Of a stretch of 64,000 nt of DNA, positions 34,601 to 43,507 are shown one piece after another (the first letter of the stretch is position 1; every line of letters starts with the position of its first letter). This DNA comes from Bacteroidia bacterium (GTDB taxonomy: Bacteria; Bacteroidota; Bacteroidia; J057), in the NCBI GenBank assembly GCA_033391075.1, contig JAWPMV010000001.1:6882001-6946000 (forward strand), given 5' to 3'. Below the pieces are notes generated by a model. It worked only from the letters and a program-made list of their open reading frames with translations, was not told where the DNA came from and made no database searches. Both the position numbers and the translations under genes were made by a program.

Positions 34601-37600
34601 AATAGTAGCGGAAGAAGAGGAGACTGCTGAAGAAGCAATCGAAGAACTCGTTTCAGAAGCCGAAGCAGAAATAGTAGCGGAAGAAGAAGAGACTGCTGAA
34701 GAAGCAATCGAAGAACCGGTTTCAGAAGAAGAAGCTGAACTTGAGATAGTAGCAGAAGAAGAGGAGACTGCCGAAGAAGTTATTGAAGAGCCAGTTTCGG
34801 AAGAAGAAGCTGAACTTGAGATAGTAGCAGAGGAAGAGGAGACTGCCGAAGAAGTTATCGAAGAGCCAGTTTCGGAAGAAGAAGCTGAAGCTGAGATCGT
34901 AGCAGAAGAAGAGGAGATTGTTGAAGAAGCAATCGAAGAACCCGTTTCAGAAGAAGCAGCAGAAATAGTAGCGAAAGAAGAAGAGACTGCTGAAGAAGCA
35001 ATCGAAGAACCGGTTTCAGAAGAAGAAGCTGAACTTGAGATAGTAGCAGAGGAAGAGGAGACTGCCGAAGAAGTTATCGAAGAGCCGGTTTCAGAAGAAG
35101 AAGCCGAAGCAGAAATAGTAGCAGAGGAAGAGGAAACTACAGAAGAAGTTATCGAAGAGCCGGTTTCCGAAGAAGAAGCTGAAGCTGAAATCGTAGCAGA
35201 GGAAGAGGAAACTACAGAAGAAGTTATCGAAGAGCCGGTTTCCGAAGAAGAAGCCGAAGCAGAAATAGTAGCAGAGGAAGAGGAAACTACAGAAGAAACA
35301 ATCGAAGAACCGGTTTCCGAAGAAGAAGCTGAACTTGAAATTGTTGCAGAGGAAGAGGAAACTACAGAAGAAGCAATCGAAGAACCGGTTTCCGAAGAAG
35401 AAGCTGAACTTGAAATTGTTGCAGAGGAAGAGGAAACTAGAGAAGAAGCAATCGAAGAGCCGGTTTCCGAAGAAGAAGCAGAGGCTGAGATAGAAGAGGA
35501 AGAAAAGATTCCGTTCGGTGAATACAGCATTCAGGAACAATTCCCTGATAAGGATATAGAAGCCGATAAAGAAAAATTAAAATCCTTCCTCGCTGAGGAA
35601 CCCAAAGCAGAGGAACAAGAAGTCAATGTCTTCCAACCGGTAAACGGCAAAGAAGAAGTTGAACTCATATCAGAATCTATCCTCGAAAGAGAATTTGAAC
35701 CCGTCAATGAGAGACTGGAAAGGGAAGAGCTAGGATATGGGGAGATAGAGGAAGAAGTACAGGAAGTAGAGCCTGTTTTGAGTAGCCCGGTACCAGCAGA
35801 GGTTCAGAAGCCTCAACCCAATCCTCAGAAAAGAAGACCTACTCCCGCAAGGAGAGAAGATTCCGGCAGGCCTTCCAATAGGAAGCGACCGGTCAAAAAT
35901 CGAGTTAATAAAGACATTAGTTCCGCAATTCCTAAAGATCAGGAATTGATGGTTCAGAAAACCCGGAAAAAACGGGTACGTACCCTGGGAATTCTTGGTG
36001 GCTTGGTAGCTGCTTCTCTTGCAGGGGCGATGTTTATTTTCGGAGGAGATATTTTTGGACCGAAAGAAGAAGGAATTTTTGCTGCTAATGATGGTTCCTA
36101 CCACGTTCTCATGCTGCCTTCCTATAATGTCCAAAGCTGTGAACAGGGAGATAATGTATTTGTCGAAAGTTTGCGAGCACGTTTCAAAACACTCAATGGA
36201 GAAGAAAACGTTCCGGTTGATTCTCGTTTCGTCGATGTATTGGATTGTAGTGAAATTCAGTCTGTCGCACAAAAACTGGGTAAAAACTGGAATGCGAATC
36301 TGGTAGTATGGGGGGAATATGAAGCGAATAATGATTTTACCCTAAATTACTTCACGACCAGCAAACAAGGAGAAAATCTCTTTATGGATGGAAATGTTGG
36401 ACAGACTACCATCTCCGCAGATTTGATCGAATCTGATCCCGTGCTTGCAAGTAAAAGTCTGGAAAATATTCTCTACTGGGCACTTTCTTATGCTCAGATG
36501 GGTCGTGAAAATTATCCGGAAGCCGAACGCTACCTGACCCGGATAAAGCCAGAAAATGAGCTGCAAAGCTCTAGTGTTAGTGCCCTTTTAACCAAATGCT
36601 ATATAGAGTCCGCTCAATACGAAAAGGCAGTTGGGAATTATGATAATCTAATTGCTCAAAATCCAGCTGATACCAAGGCATATTTTGAAAGAGGAAAAGT
36701 CCTGGCTCAAATGGGAGAATTCCCAAGAGCCCTGGAAGACTATAACCATGTCCTCGATCAGGAACCAGAAAACATTCATGTGCTGATGAGCAGAGGGATT
36801 TTATATGCGGACCGTGAGCAGTACAATCGTGCGCTTCGTGATTTTGGGAAAGTATTGGATTTGGATGCCAACTTTGCCCCGGTCTTCGTAAATCGTGCCG
36901 AAGTCTACATCGACCTCCAGCAGTTTAGCCGAGCGATGAAAGATTATGATTTAGCTATCGAAGCGAATCCTTCTTATGCGCAAAGTTATTACCATAGAGG
37001 GATGCTGCATCAGAAACTGGGCAATGATGAAGAAGCGAGAGCTGACATGGCGAGAGCTTTGCAATATCAGTCTGACTTCACTGCTGCGAAATTGTTTGAA
37101 GGAGATCTACTGGCAGAAAGAGGTTCAAATAATCGGGCAATCAATGCCTACACACAAATAATTGAGAGCGACCCTTCAGCGGAAGCTTATCATAGAAGAG
37201 GGAAAGTTTATAGCGAAGTAGGAAACCATAGCCTGGCTATTAGGGATTTTTCTGAAGCCCTTCAACTTCGTGAAAATCTGGTGGAAGCCAGATTGGATAG
37301 AGGGATTGCCTATACAAAATCCGGATCTCTGGATAGAGCTATTGAGGATTTTGGTAGAATTCTCCAATTGAGGCCTTCCTATTCAGCTGCTTATATAGAG
37401 CGTGGGAAAGCATATATTGGAAAGGATGAAGGAGAATTAGCCTTATCTGATTTCGAAAATGCCCTCAAGATCAATCCACAAAATGATGAGATTTATCTTC
37501 ACAGAGGAATCCTCTTTTTCAAAAAAGAGCAATATGAGGAGTCCCTCGATAACCTGAATGAAGCGATTCGGTATAATTCAACTTTCGCAGAAGCCTATAT

Positions 37601-38795
37601 GTATCGAGGCCTTGTGAAAAAAGCGATGAATAGAAATGGAGATGCACTCAGAGATTTTAATCGTGCGATTCTCCTGGAAAATGAATTAGGAGATGCTTAC
37701 TTCCATAGAGGAGTGATCTATCGTGAGAGAAATAACCAGCGCAGAGCTATACAGGATATGGAGTCTGCTGTTGGAAATGATACCCGTCAAATAGAAGCTT
37801 ATACCTACCTCGCAGATATGTACAAAGATCATATCGATGGGGGAGAGGTTGTGAAATTATACTCTCAGGCTTTAGCCCTGGATTCAACACGCGCGGATAT
37901 CTATTACCATCGTGCCAATTACTATTATGAGTTGAAAGACCTCAAACATGCATTGGCCGACTTTAACCGGGCCGTTCAGTTGAGTCCTCCTGAAGATGAA
38001 ATTATTTATTTCTACAGAGGAAAAGCCAATGCAAAATTGAACAATCTCAATGATGCACTATTAGACTTCAACTCTCTCTTAAGAGCCTATCCGGACTCTG
38101 CCCGTTTTTATTCTGAAAGAGCCTTGCTTTATCAGGACATGGGTAAGATCAAAAAGGCAGAAGAAGATTTTGAAACGGCTCTCGCCCTAGAGCCCAATAA
38201 TCCCGAGATTTTCCTAAGTAAGGGAATCCTCTATATGAACCGTCAAAACTATGACCTCGCATTGGGAGAGTTTGACGCTGCCATTTCTCTTGACCCCAAA
38301 TACTCTGAAGCTTACAATCGGAGAGGGGAACTGTATTTTGAAATGGAAAAATATGATAAAGCCCTCGCGGATTATAACTATTCGATAGAACTAAATCCGA
38401 GAAATGCGGCTGCTTTTAATAATCGGGGAAACCTCGCCAGAAAAGCAGGAGATTACCGCAGAGCCTTCCGGGATTACTCGCAGGCAATAGAATATAATCC
38501 GTCTTTGAGTGGTGCTTACTACAACCGCGGATTTATCAGAGCTATGCAAGAGGATTATGCCGATGCTGTTACGGATATAGAAAAGGCCCTGGACCTGGGA
38601 CCTGCGACCGGAATCCGCTATGGCTTCCTGGCCAAGATCTATGCAAGGCAGCAACAAGATGTTCTTTTCTATAAGAATATCGAACTGGCCCTGGAAAATG
38701 ATTATCCAACCATTGAATTGGATAAGGATCCTGCTTTCAGGCCTTACAAGACTCAGGAAAGATTTAAAGAATTACTGGAAACTTATCAGAACTAG
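31668..38795 (+). CDS. Giant membrane protein: inactive CHAT-like domain, Glu-rich repeats, TPR array
   Basis: This 2375-residue protein has five parts. Residues about 5-170 resemble the CHAT caspase-like fold (LFLSG then AGVPAV at 133-138), but the usual catalytic His and Cys positions read GIHLIGEL (74-81) and LSGIND (118-123), so proteolysis is unlikely. Residues 312-654 and 776-1280 are 14 and 20 copies of a 25-residue acidic repeat (unit like IEEPVSEEEAEAEIVA), separated by a Lys/Arg-rich linker. One helix at 1439-1460 follows basic residues. Then comes a small alpha/beta domain (ANLVVWGEYE) and about 20 TPRs from 1598 to 2345. Positive-inside logic puts the acidic part in the cytoplasm and the TPRs in the periplasm. 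Its function is unknown. Confidence 0.75.
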   Translation: MPARFKPHIFLACTLASEEGKRRLDPAQHCDDILRVLQYWIDNGGCEVLQARPGSKLYLEDVLANKNNRREVVGIHLIGELQDESHLLFRSRSDQQSYSFEEFGNSLKEFPKIQFLFLSGINDPKLIHQIHAAGVPAVFSIKDARLSPTIVEAFYLQMLRGKSVKDSVLGLDSILKIEISRHEVDFSYQYGPWNGNDLPNPGAYGFYYRKDKFKNLGWRLRSPLLIPGAEKDEIDSYLVKLSHEDPIGRLLKEIEKEDASSSSWKEQERAIDVQDHVIAETLDTIEEISEIESDDAKIEDLAEKAESTEEVREEVVSEETSEAEIVAEEEEATEAAVEEVVSEEETEAEIVAEEDETTEEVIEEPVSEEESEAEIVAEEEETDEEAIEEPVSEAEAEIVAEEEETAEEAVEEVVSEEETEAEIVAEEDETTEEVIEEPVSEEEAEAEIVAEEDETTEEVIEEPVSEEEAEAEIVAEEEETAEEAVEEVVSEEEAEAEIVAEEEETTEEVIEEPVSEEEAEAEIVAEEEETTEEVIEEPVSEEEAEAEIVAEEEETAEEAVEEVVSEEEAEAEIVAEEEETTEEVIEEPVSEEEAKAEIVAEEEETTEEAVEEVVSEEEAEAEEVVAEEEATEETVEEIVSEEETEELTEEEEENIGGRKKSKSSKKNKRSEARKKRRAKRQKSSKKGLPTIKLDVREIVESDEKEALAITNEKLETPSIETHIEDGAEIINPLVNQEILEDAKAVEELSEADTEKGNEKSEAVEASEDSKAEEELIEEPVSEEEAEAEIVAEEEETDEEVIEEPVSEEETEAEIVAEEEETAEEAIEEVVSEEEAEAEIVAEEEETDEEAIEEVVSEEEAEAEIVAEEEETTEEVIEEPVSEEEAEAEIVAEEEETTEEVIEESVSEEEAEAEIVAEEEETTEEVIEEPVSEEEAEAEIVAEEEETTEEAVEEVVSEEETEAEEVVAEEETTEEAEAEIVAEEEETAEEAIEELVSEAEAEIVAEEEETAEEAIEEPVSEEEAELEIVAEEEETAEEVIEEPVSEEEAELEIVAEEEETAEEVIEEPVSEEEAEAEIVAEEEEIVEEAIEEPVSEEAAEIVAKEEETAEEAIEEPVSEEEAELEIVAEEEETAEEVIEEPVSEEEAEAEIVAEEEETTEEVIEEPVSEEEAEAEIVAEEEETTEEVIEEPVSEEEAEAEIVAEEEETTEETIEEPVSEEEAELEIVAEEEETTEEAIEEPVSEEEAELEIVAEEEETREEAIEEPVSEEEAEAEIEEEEKIPFGEYSIQEQFPDKDIEADKEKLKSFLAEEPKAEEQEVNVFQPVNGKEEVELISESILEREFEPVNERLEREELGYGEIEEEVQEVEPVLSSPVPAEVQKPQPNPQKRRPTPARREDSGRPSNRKRPVKNRVNKDISSAIPKDQELMVQKTRKKRVRTLGILGGLVAASLAGAMFIFGGDIFGPKEEGIFAANDGSYHVLMLPSYNVQSCEQGDNVFVESLRARFKTLNGEENVPVDSRFVDVLDCSEIQSVAQKLGKNWNANLVVWGEYEANNDFTLNYFTTSKQGENLFMDGNVGQTTISADLIESDPVLASKSLENILYWALSYAQMGRENYPEAERYLTRIKPENELQSSSVSALLTKCYIESAQYEKAVGNYDNLIAQNPADTKAYFERGKVLAQMGEFPRALEDYNHVLDQEPENIHVLMSRGILYADREQYNRALRDFGKVLDLDANFAPVFVNRAEVYIDLQQFSRAMKDYDLAIEANPSYAQSYYHRGMLHQKLGNDEEARADMARALQYQSDFTAAKLFEGDLLAERGSNNRAINAYTQIIESDPSAEAYHRRGKVYSEVGNHSLAIRDFSEALQLRENLVEARLDRGIAYTKSGSLDRAIEDFGRILQLRPSYSAAYIERGKAYIGKDEGELALSDFENALKINPQNDEIYLHRGILFFKKEQYEESLDNLNEAIRYNSTFAEAYMYRGLVKKAMNRNGDALRDFNRAILLENELGDAYFHRGVIYRERNNQRRAIQDMESAVGNDTRQIEAYTYLADMYKDHIDGGEVVKLYSQALALDSTRADIYYHRANYYYELKDLKHALADFNRAVQLSPPEDEIIYFYRGKANAKLNNLNDALLDFNSLLRAYPDSARFYSERALLYQDMGKIKKAEEDFETALALEPNNPEIFLSKGILYMNRQNYDLALGEFDAAISLDPKYSEAYNRRGELYFEMEKYDKALADYNYSIELNPRNAAAFNNRGNLARKAGDYRRAFRDYSQAIEYNPSLSGAYYNRGFIRAMQEDYADAVTDIEKALDLGPATGIRYGFLAKIYARQQQDVLFYKNIELALENDYPTIELDKDPAFRPYKTQERFKELLETYQN
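32601..33628 (+). repeat. Minisatellite block 1 (about 14 x 75 bp, coding)
   Basis: In-frame tandem units of 75 bp (25 codons; one unit of 69 bp) encode the acidic repeats of the giant protein. Several neighbouring units are identical or nearly so at the DNA level, which suggests recent duplication. Confidence 0.9.
33993..35507 (+). repeat. Minisatellite block 2 (about 20 x 75 bp, coding)
   Basis: A second array of the same 75-bp unit, separated from block 1 by a 364-bp linker that encodes a basic stretch. Two units are shortened, and one fused unit near 34530-34645 shows a past unequal exchange. Confidence 0.9.
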
Positions 38796-39313
38796 TCAGA
38801 AATTTCTTCACCCATCAATTGATTGAAGAAATTTTCTAAGTCAGTATAGCTACCCGAAAATTCTGCGATGTAGGATTTTCGGCTTTGCATTTCTTCGGTT
38901 TTGCGAATATCCTCCAGCTGATCGGTATGGTCCCGGAGGTGACGAAGTAAGGCCGCACTGGCTGCCAGATAAATCTGCCTTCCGGCCTGATCCTTTTTAT
39001 TTTTCTTGAGTTTCAGGCGTTCCAAATAAGGGGTTTTCAAGCTTTCCGGATCTCGGCTTGCTTGAATATATTGAGAGACTTCTGTCCCAAAAATATCTTC
39101 TATTCCCGCTTTCAACTCTTCCTGTATCCTTGGAACCTGATGCAAGGCTCCGGCCATCAGGATTCTTTGATCCTGTACTTTCCCTATATGCCAAAGGATA
39201 TTTACGGTTTCTATGGCGTGATGCAAGGCCGACATTTCGGTATTGAGCTTCTGATCCTTCATTTGATCTCCGGCAAAACGAAGGGCTTCCAGTATATTTC
39301 CTAATTGTTCCAT
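38792..39313 (-). CDS. Degenerate HD-domain protein, RelA/SpoT hydrolase-like
   Basis: This 173-residue helical protein aligns by eye with the (p)ppGpp-hydrolase HD domain of RelA/SpoT: LRFAGDQMK, then HH at 31-32, then AGALHQV where the family has ALLHD, then FGTEVSQYIQ. The key HD pair is His58-Gln59, so one metal ligand is replaced and hydrolysis is doubtful. The later part (YLAASAALLRHLRD) resembles the family's ADRLHNLR helix. It may be a binding protein derived from a small alarmone hydrolase; this is inference. It is convergent with the giant TPR gene, the two stops overlapping in CTAG. Confidence 0.6.
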   Translation of the reverse strand: MEQLGNILEALRFAGDQMKDQKLNTEMSALHHAIETVNILWHIGKVQDQRILMAGALHQVPRIQEELKAGIEDIFGTEVSQYIQASRDPESLKTPYLERLKLKKNKKDQAGRQIYLAASAALLRHLRDHTDQLEDIRKTEEMQSRKSYIAEFSGSYTDLENFFNQLMGEEISD

Positions 39314-39489
39314 ATCTAATCCATCTAAAAGGGGTGTTCAGGGCCAGAAAAAGTGAACGAGCGAAGCCCTGAGGTGTATCAATAAAGTAAGCTTTTCCGA
39401 AAGGAGAAAATTCTTGACCCTATTTTGCTGCTAATTCTGAGAATTGAGGTTTTTTTAGCAGAAAGGAATAGGAATTGAGTATATCTAAT

Positions 39490-39497
39490 TACCTTTG
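39490..39497 (+). promoter_or_regulatory. Candidate -7 element (TACCTTTG)
   Basis: An exact TAnnTTTG match 54 bp before the ATG of the DUF2723 gene. The -33 box is unclear. Confidence 0.45.
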
Positions 39498-39550
39498 TTC
39501 CCGGTGAAATTTGGACTTTGCCGCAGCACAAATAGCTTCACGCATCGCAA

Positions 39551-42500
39551 ATGAACTATAATAAGATAAACAACCTGGTTGGTTGGAGTGTGTTTTTAGT
39601 TGCACTGCTGGTATATCTGGCAACCGTAGCACCTACAGCCAGCTTTTGGGATTGTGGGGAATTTATTGCCTGCTCAAATGAATTGGAAGTAACACACCCT
39701 CCGGGAGCTCCCCTCTTTTTATTGTTGGGGAGGATATTGGCTATGTTGGCCCCCAATCCGGAGACCATTGCTTTTATGGTCAATTTGTTGAGTGTGCTGG
39801 CAAGTGCGTTTACGGCATTGTTTACCTGCTGGACAGTTACGATGCTGGCGAAAAAGGGATTGAAGAGAAGTAGTTGGTCGGAGAAAGAAAAAATACTGGG
39901 CGGCATGGGTGCTGGAGTTATTGCGGGATTGAGCTGTATTTTCGCTGATTCTATTTGGTTCAATGCAGTAGAAGCAGAAGTTTATGCCCTGAGTTCATTC
40001 TTTACAGCGATTGTGGTTTGGTTGATGTTTAAATGGGAAGCCAGGGCTGACGAAGCCGATCATTTGAAATACATCATCCTGATCGCCTATGTGATGGGCC
40101 TTTCAACTGGAGTCCATTTGCTCAATTTGCTGACTATTCCAGCTCTCGCACTCGTTTATTTTTTCCGCAAATATGAATTCAACTGGAAAGGAATCATGGC
40201 TACCCTAGCCATTTCAACCGGAATTCTGGCTTTCATTCAATATGGAATTTTGCAAACCATGATCAGCCTGGCTGCTGATATGGAGCTGCTCTTTACCGGG
40301 ACCCAGACCAGAGCAGGAGTAGATACGGGTGGATTGGGAATGGCCATGGGAACTGGAGCTACGGTATTCGCCATGATCATTTTTGCTTTACTGGTAGGCC
40401 TGATCGTGTATAGCCAGATTAAAAAGAAGGTGATCCTGAATACGGTTCTGCTTTCTACGGTCATGATACTGGTCGGCTTTTCTTCCTATTCCATCATTTT
40501 CATCCGTTCCAATGCCAACCCTCCGGTTGACATGAACAATCCGGAGAATGTCTTCACTTTCCTCAGTTACATGAAACGGGAACAATACGGAGACAGACCC
40601 CTCCTCAGAGGACCGATGTACAATGCACAGGTAAAGTTTGACCGCACAACAGGCTATCCGATTTCTGATACAGTCGGCATGAAATATACCTTGCTGGATG
40701 GCTCAGGAAAATATGTAGAAGATATCCCCAAAACAGAATATCAATATGAAGATAAGAATGTAGTATTCTTTCCTCGTATGTATAAAACGGATCGTTATGC
40801 CATGGGGCCCTATGGCTATACTAACTTTGTAAAAAACAAAGGACAAAATCCGAATAGCCCCTATGACGATAAGCCCACACGTGCCGAAGATCTTCGCTTC
40901 TTTTTTCAATACCAGATCGGACATATGTACCTGAGGTACTTCTTCTGGAATTTTGTGGGAAGGGAAAGTGATATTCGCGATGATAGATGGGAATCGGGCC
41001 TTGAATTTGCCGATAGCAGTCGCTATATCTATGAGCGCAAAAATAATAAGGCCAAGAATCATTATTTCTTCCTTCCATTTTTTCTGGGCCTCCTGGGAAT
41101 GGTTTGGCATTTTATCGCAGCGAAAAAAGATGCGAGTATAATCGGCCTTCTTTTCTTCTTTACAGGCATTGCCATTATCGTTTATCTCAATCAATATCCG
41201 GCCCAGCCAAGGGAAAGGGATTATTCTTTTGCCGGTTCATTCCAGACTTTTTGTATGTGGATTGGACTGGGGTTCTTATTCTTGCAGGAAGTATTCAGGA
41301 AGCATCTGGGAAATAAATCCTTTTATGTGGCTGCTGCCATTGCCCTGATCGCGCCTGTCCTGATGGCGACTCAGAACTGGGATGATCATACGCGCAAAGG
41401 AAGATATATCGATATCGAATTTGCCAAGAACCTTCTGAATACTTGTGAAGAAAATGCCATCTTATTTACCGGTGGAGATAATGATACCTTCCCGCTGTGG
41501 TACATACAGGAAGTAGAGGGCTATCGTACAGATGTACGTGTGGTTAACCTGGAACTATTGATTTCCGATTGGTACATCGATCAAATGCGTTCGGAAAGAA
41601 ATGGAACTCCCGGTATCCCGGTGAGTATAGATCAGAAAGATCTGACGGGAGATGCAGGATTGGTGATCAATGGTTTTCAATCACAAAAAATCGCTCTTCC
41701 ACTAGATCCGATTGAATTGGTCAAAAAAGGGATCTTCAATGCACAGGAAGCCAGCCTGGCTGATTCCGTTATGATCTGGGATTTCAAGGCAAGGGGAAGA
41801 GCCGACAATCCCTATATCCTGAGAAAAGACCTCATCATTATGGATGTGATCAAAAATGTGGCTATGGATGGCTGGAAACGTCCCATTTATTTCGCCAACA
41901 ATATGCAAACGGACAATTACCTCAACCTTATGGATTTCTTCCGGGTTGAAGGCCTGGCATATCGGGTAGTTCCTTTGAAAAAATCGGATAAAACCCTCAA
42001 TGATCGCTATACGCATGGTACGCTGAGACCTGATATTCTGAAAAGAAATATTACGGAAAAGTTCCTTTATACAGGCTTGGATAATCCGGATGTGTACTTT
42101 GATGAGCATATCCGCAACCTGGTCATCAATAATTACCGCAATAATTTTCTCCGCCTCGCGGCTGCTTATGCTGATGGATATAGTAGTCTGGGCAAAGAAA
42201 TAGCAGAGATAGATAGTTTGATGAAAGAGGAAGGAGCAGATGTCGAAGCATTGGATCATAGTCGTCTGGCAAAAGCTGCCAAAAGACAATCTTATCAGGA
42301 ACAGGCTGCTGAAGCCATAGCCTTCTCACGACAAGTGATGCCTACAGATGTTGAGCCACAAGGGAATCTCTACCTGGGATTGCAACAAGCACAGGTCCTG
42401 GAGACCCTTAAATTGATGGAAGATGCCGCAAGAGAATATGATGAGGTGGCGGAAGTAGGGATCGAGCAATTGCAGGATGATGTAAATATGGGCCAGCCCA

Positions 42501-42664
42501 TTGATCAGAATAATCTCTCTATGCAGATCACTTTATTGGCGATCCGCCATTACATTGAAAATGGAAATGAAGAGAAGGCACAGGCTCTGGCTCAGCGAAT
42601 TGAAGAGGTCAGTGCATCCCCGATAGGTAAACTGGTAATCGAGCAATTGAAAGGCGGTCAATAA
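39551..42664 (+). CDS. DUF2723 membrane glycosyltransferase
   Basis: This 1037-residue protein has about a dozen N-terminal membrane helices (to roughly residue 330, and again near 500-620) and a soluble C-terminal half. The DUF2723 hallmark is at the start: TVAPTASFWDCGEFI, then HPPGAPLFLLLGR, with the acidic residues expected for a GT-C catalytic loop. Related proteins, including human TMEM260, are O-mannosyltransferases, so protein O-glycosylation in the periplasm is the likely role. The C-terminal part contains GGDNDTFPLWY and a helical TPR-like end. rlmB starts 1 bp after its stop, so the two share an operon. Confidence 0.85.
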   Translation: MNYNKINNLVGWSVFLVALLVYLATVAPTASFWDCGEFIACSNELEVTHPPGAPLFLLLGRILAMLAPNPETIAFMVNLLSVLASAFTALFTCWTVTMLAKKGLKRSSWSEKEKILGGMGAGVIAGLSCIFADSIWFNAVEAEVYALSSFFTAIVVWLMFKWEARADEADHLKYIILIAYVMGLSTGVHLLNLLTIPALALVYFFRKYEFNWKGIMATLAISTGILAFIQYGILQTMISLAADMELLFTGTQTRAGVDTGGLGMAMGTGATVFAMIIFALLVGLIVYSQIKKKVILNTVLLSTVMILVGFSSYSIIFIRSNANPPVDMNNPENVFTFLSYMKREQYGDRPLLRGPMYNAQVKFDRTTGYPISDTVGMKYTLLDGSGKYVEDIPKTEYQYEDKNVVFFPRMYKTDRYAMGPYGYTNFVKNKGQNPNSPYDDKPTRAEDLRFFFQYQIGHMYLRYFFWNFVGRESDIRDDRWESGLEFADSSRYIYERKNNKAKNHYFFLPFFLGLLGMVWHFIAAKKDASIIGLLFFFTGIAIIVYLNQYPAQPRERDYSFAGSFQTFCMWIGLGFLFLQEVFRKHLGNKSFYVAAAIALIAPVLMATQNWDDHTRKGRYIDIEFAKNLLNTCEENAILFTGGDNDTFPLWYIQEVEGYRTDVRVVNLELLISDWYIDQMRSERNGTPGIPVSIDQKDLTGDAGLVINGFQSQKIALPLDPIELVKKGIFNAQEASLADSVMIWDFKARGRADNPYILRKDLIIMDVIKNVAMDGWKRPIYFANNMQTDNYLNLMDFFRVEGLAYRVVPLKKSDKTLNDRYTHGTLRPDILKRNITEKFLYTGLDNPDVYFDEHIRNLVINNYRNNFLRLAAAYADGYSSLGKEIAEIDSLMKEEGADVEALDHSRLAKAAKRQSYQEQAAEAIAFSRQVMPTDVEPQGNLYLGLQQAQVLETLKLMEDAAREYDEVAEVGIEQLQDDVNMGQPIDQNNLSMQITLLAIRHYIENGNEEKAQALAQRIEEVSASPIGKLVIEQLKGGQ

Positions 42665-42665
42665 G

Positions 42666-43415
42666 ATGTCAAAAAGTAAGCAACAACATTTGGTCTATGG
42701 CATGCATCCCGTTTTGGAAGCCATTTCTGCGGGGAAGTCAGTAGAAAAAATCTGGGTAAAGCAAAGCATGTCTGCCGATCGTCTCTATAGTATTCGAGAA
42801 GCTGCAAAAGAAAAAGATATACCGGTTCAATTTGTTCCCGAAGTTCGTCTTCAGCGTTTCGTTCCCAATGGCAATCACCAGGGAGTAGTAGCTATGCTTT
42901 CCTCGGTTAGCTATCAGGAGTTGGAGCAAATTATCCTTCAGGTGCAGGAGAAAGGGGAGAAGCCTTTGTTTGTGATGCTGGATGGGGTAAAGGACGTGCG
43001 CAACTTTGGCGCCATTGCCCGTACGGCCGAATGTATGGGAGCACATGCGATCATCGTTCCTTCTCAGGGATCAGCTGCCGCCAATGCAGATGCGGTCAAG
43101 GTATCGGCAGGTGCGCTAAGCTATCTTCCAGTCTGCCGTGAAGGCAACCTGGTCGATTCTCTCCTGCTTTTACAATCTTATGGGATCAAAACCTATGGCT
43201 GTACAGAAAAGGCTTCAGAGACGCTCTATACGGCTGACTTTCGGGAAGCTTGTTGTTTGATCTTTGGTTCGGAAGAAAAAGGGATGAGCAAACAAATTCT
43301 CAAACGATCCGACCACCTGATCGGCATTCCTCTTCAAGGTGAAATTTCTTCCCTCAATGTTTCTGTGGCTGTCGGGATGGTCTTATCGGAAACACTCAGG
43401 CAAAGACGGGCCTAA
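42666..43415 (+). CDS. rlmB: 23S rRNA 2'-O-methyltransferase, TrmH/RlmB family
   Basis: This 249-residue SPOUT methyltransferase has an N-terminal substrate-binding domain (LVYGMHPVLEAI) and a knotted catalytic domain. The motifs are NFGAIARTAECMGA (motif 1), FGSEEKGMS (motif 2) and IPLQGEISSLNVSVAVG (motif 3). RlmB methylates the ribose of G2251 in 23S rRNA; related TrmH-family members act on other RNA positions, so the target is the usual assignment, not proven. It begins directly after the DUF2723 stop and has no promoter of its own. Confidence 0.88.
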   Translation: MSKSKQQHLVYGMHPVLEAISAGKSVEKIWVKQSMSADRLYSIREAAKEKDIPVQFVPEVRLQRFVPNGNHQGVVAMLSSVSYQELEQIILQVQEKGEKPLFVMLDGVKDVRNFGAIARTAECMGAHAIIVPSQGSAAANADAVKVSAGALSYLPVCREGNLVDSLLLLQSYGIKTYGCTEKASETLYTADFREACCLIFGSEEKGMSKQILKRSDHLIGIPLQGEISSLNVSVAVGMVLSETLRQRRA

Positions 43416-43507
43416 ACGGATTACAGGGAAACTTATTTTTAAAGAATGCGCGCTGGGGATGAAACGAAAAAACCCTAAGCATAAAAGATGCGCTTATGAA
43501 AGTCAGC

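Noticed and set aside
32601-35507. Possible CRISPR array
   Set aside because: The 75-bp units are contiguous, in frame and without unique spacers; no cas gene is present.
32492-35530. Long Ser/Thr-rich open frames on the minus strand (403 and 552 residues)
   Set aside because: They are the antisense of the 75-bp acidic repeats. The repeat period is a multiple of three, so the opposite strand stays open by chance.
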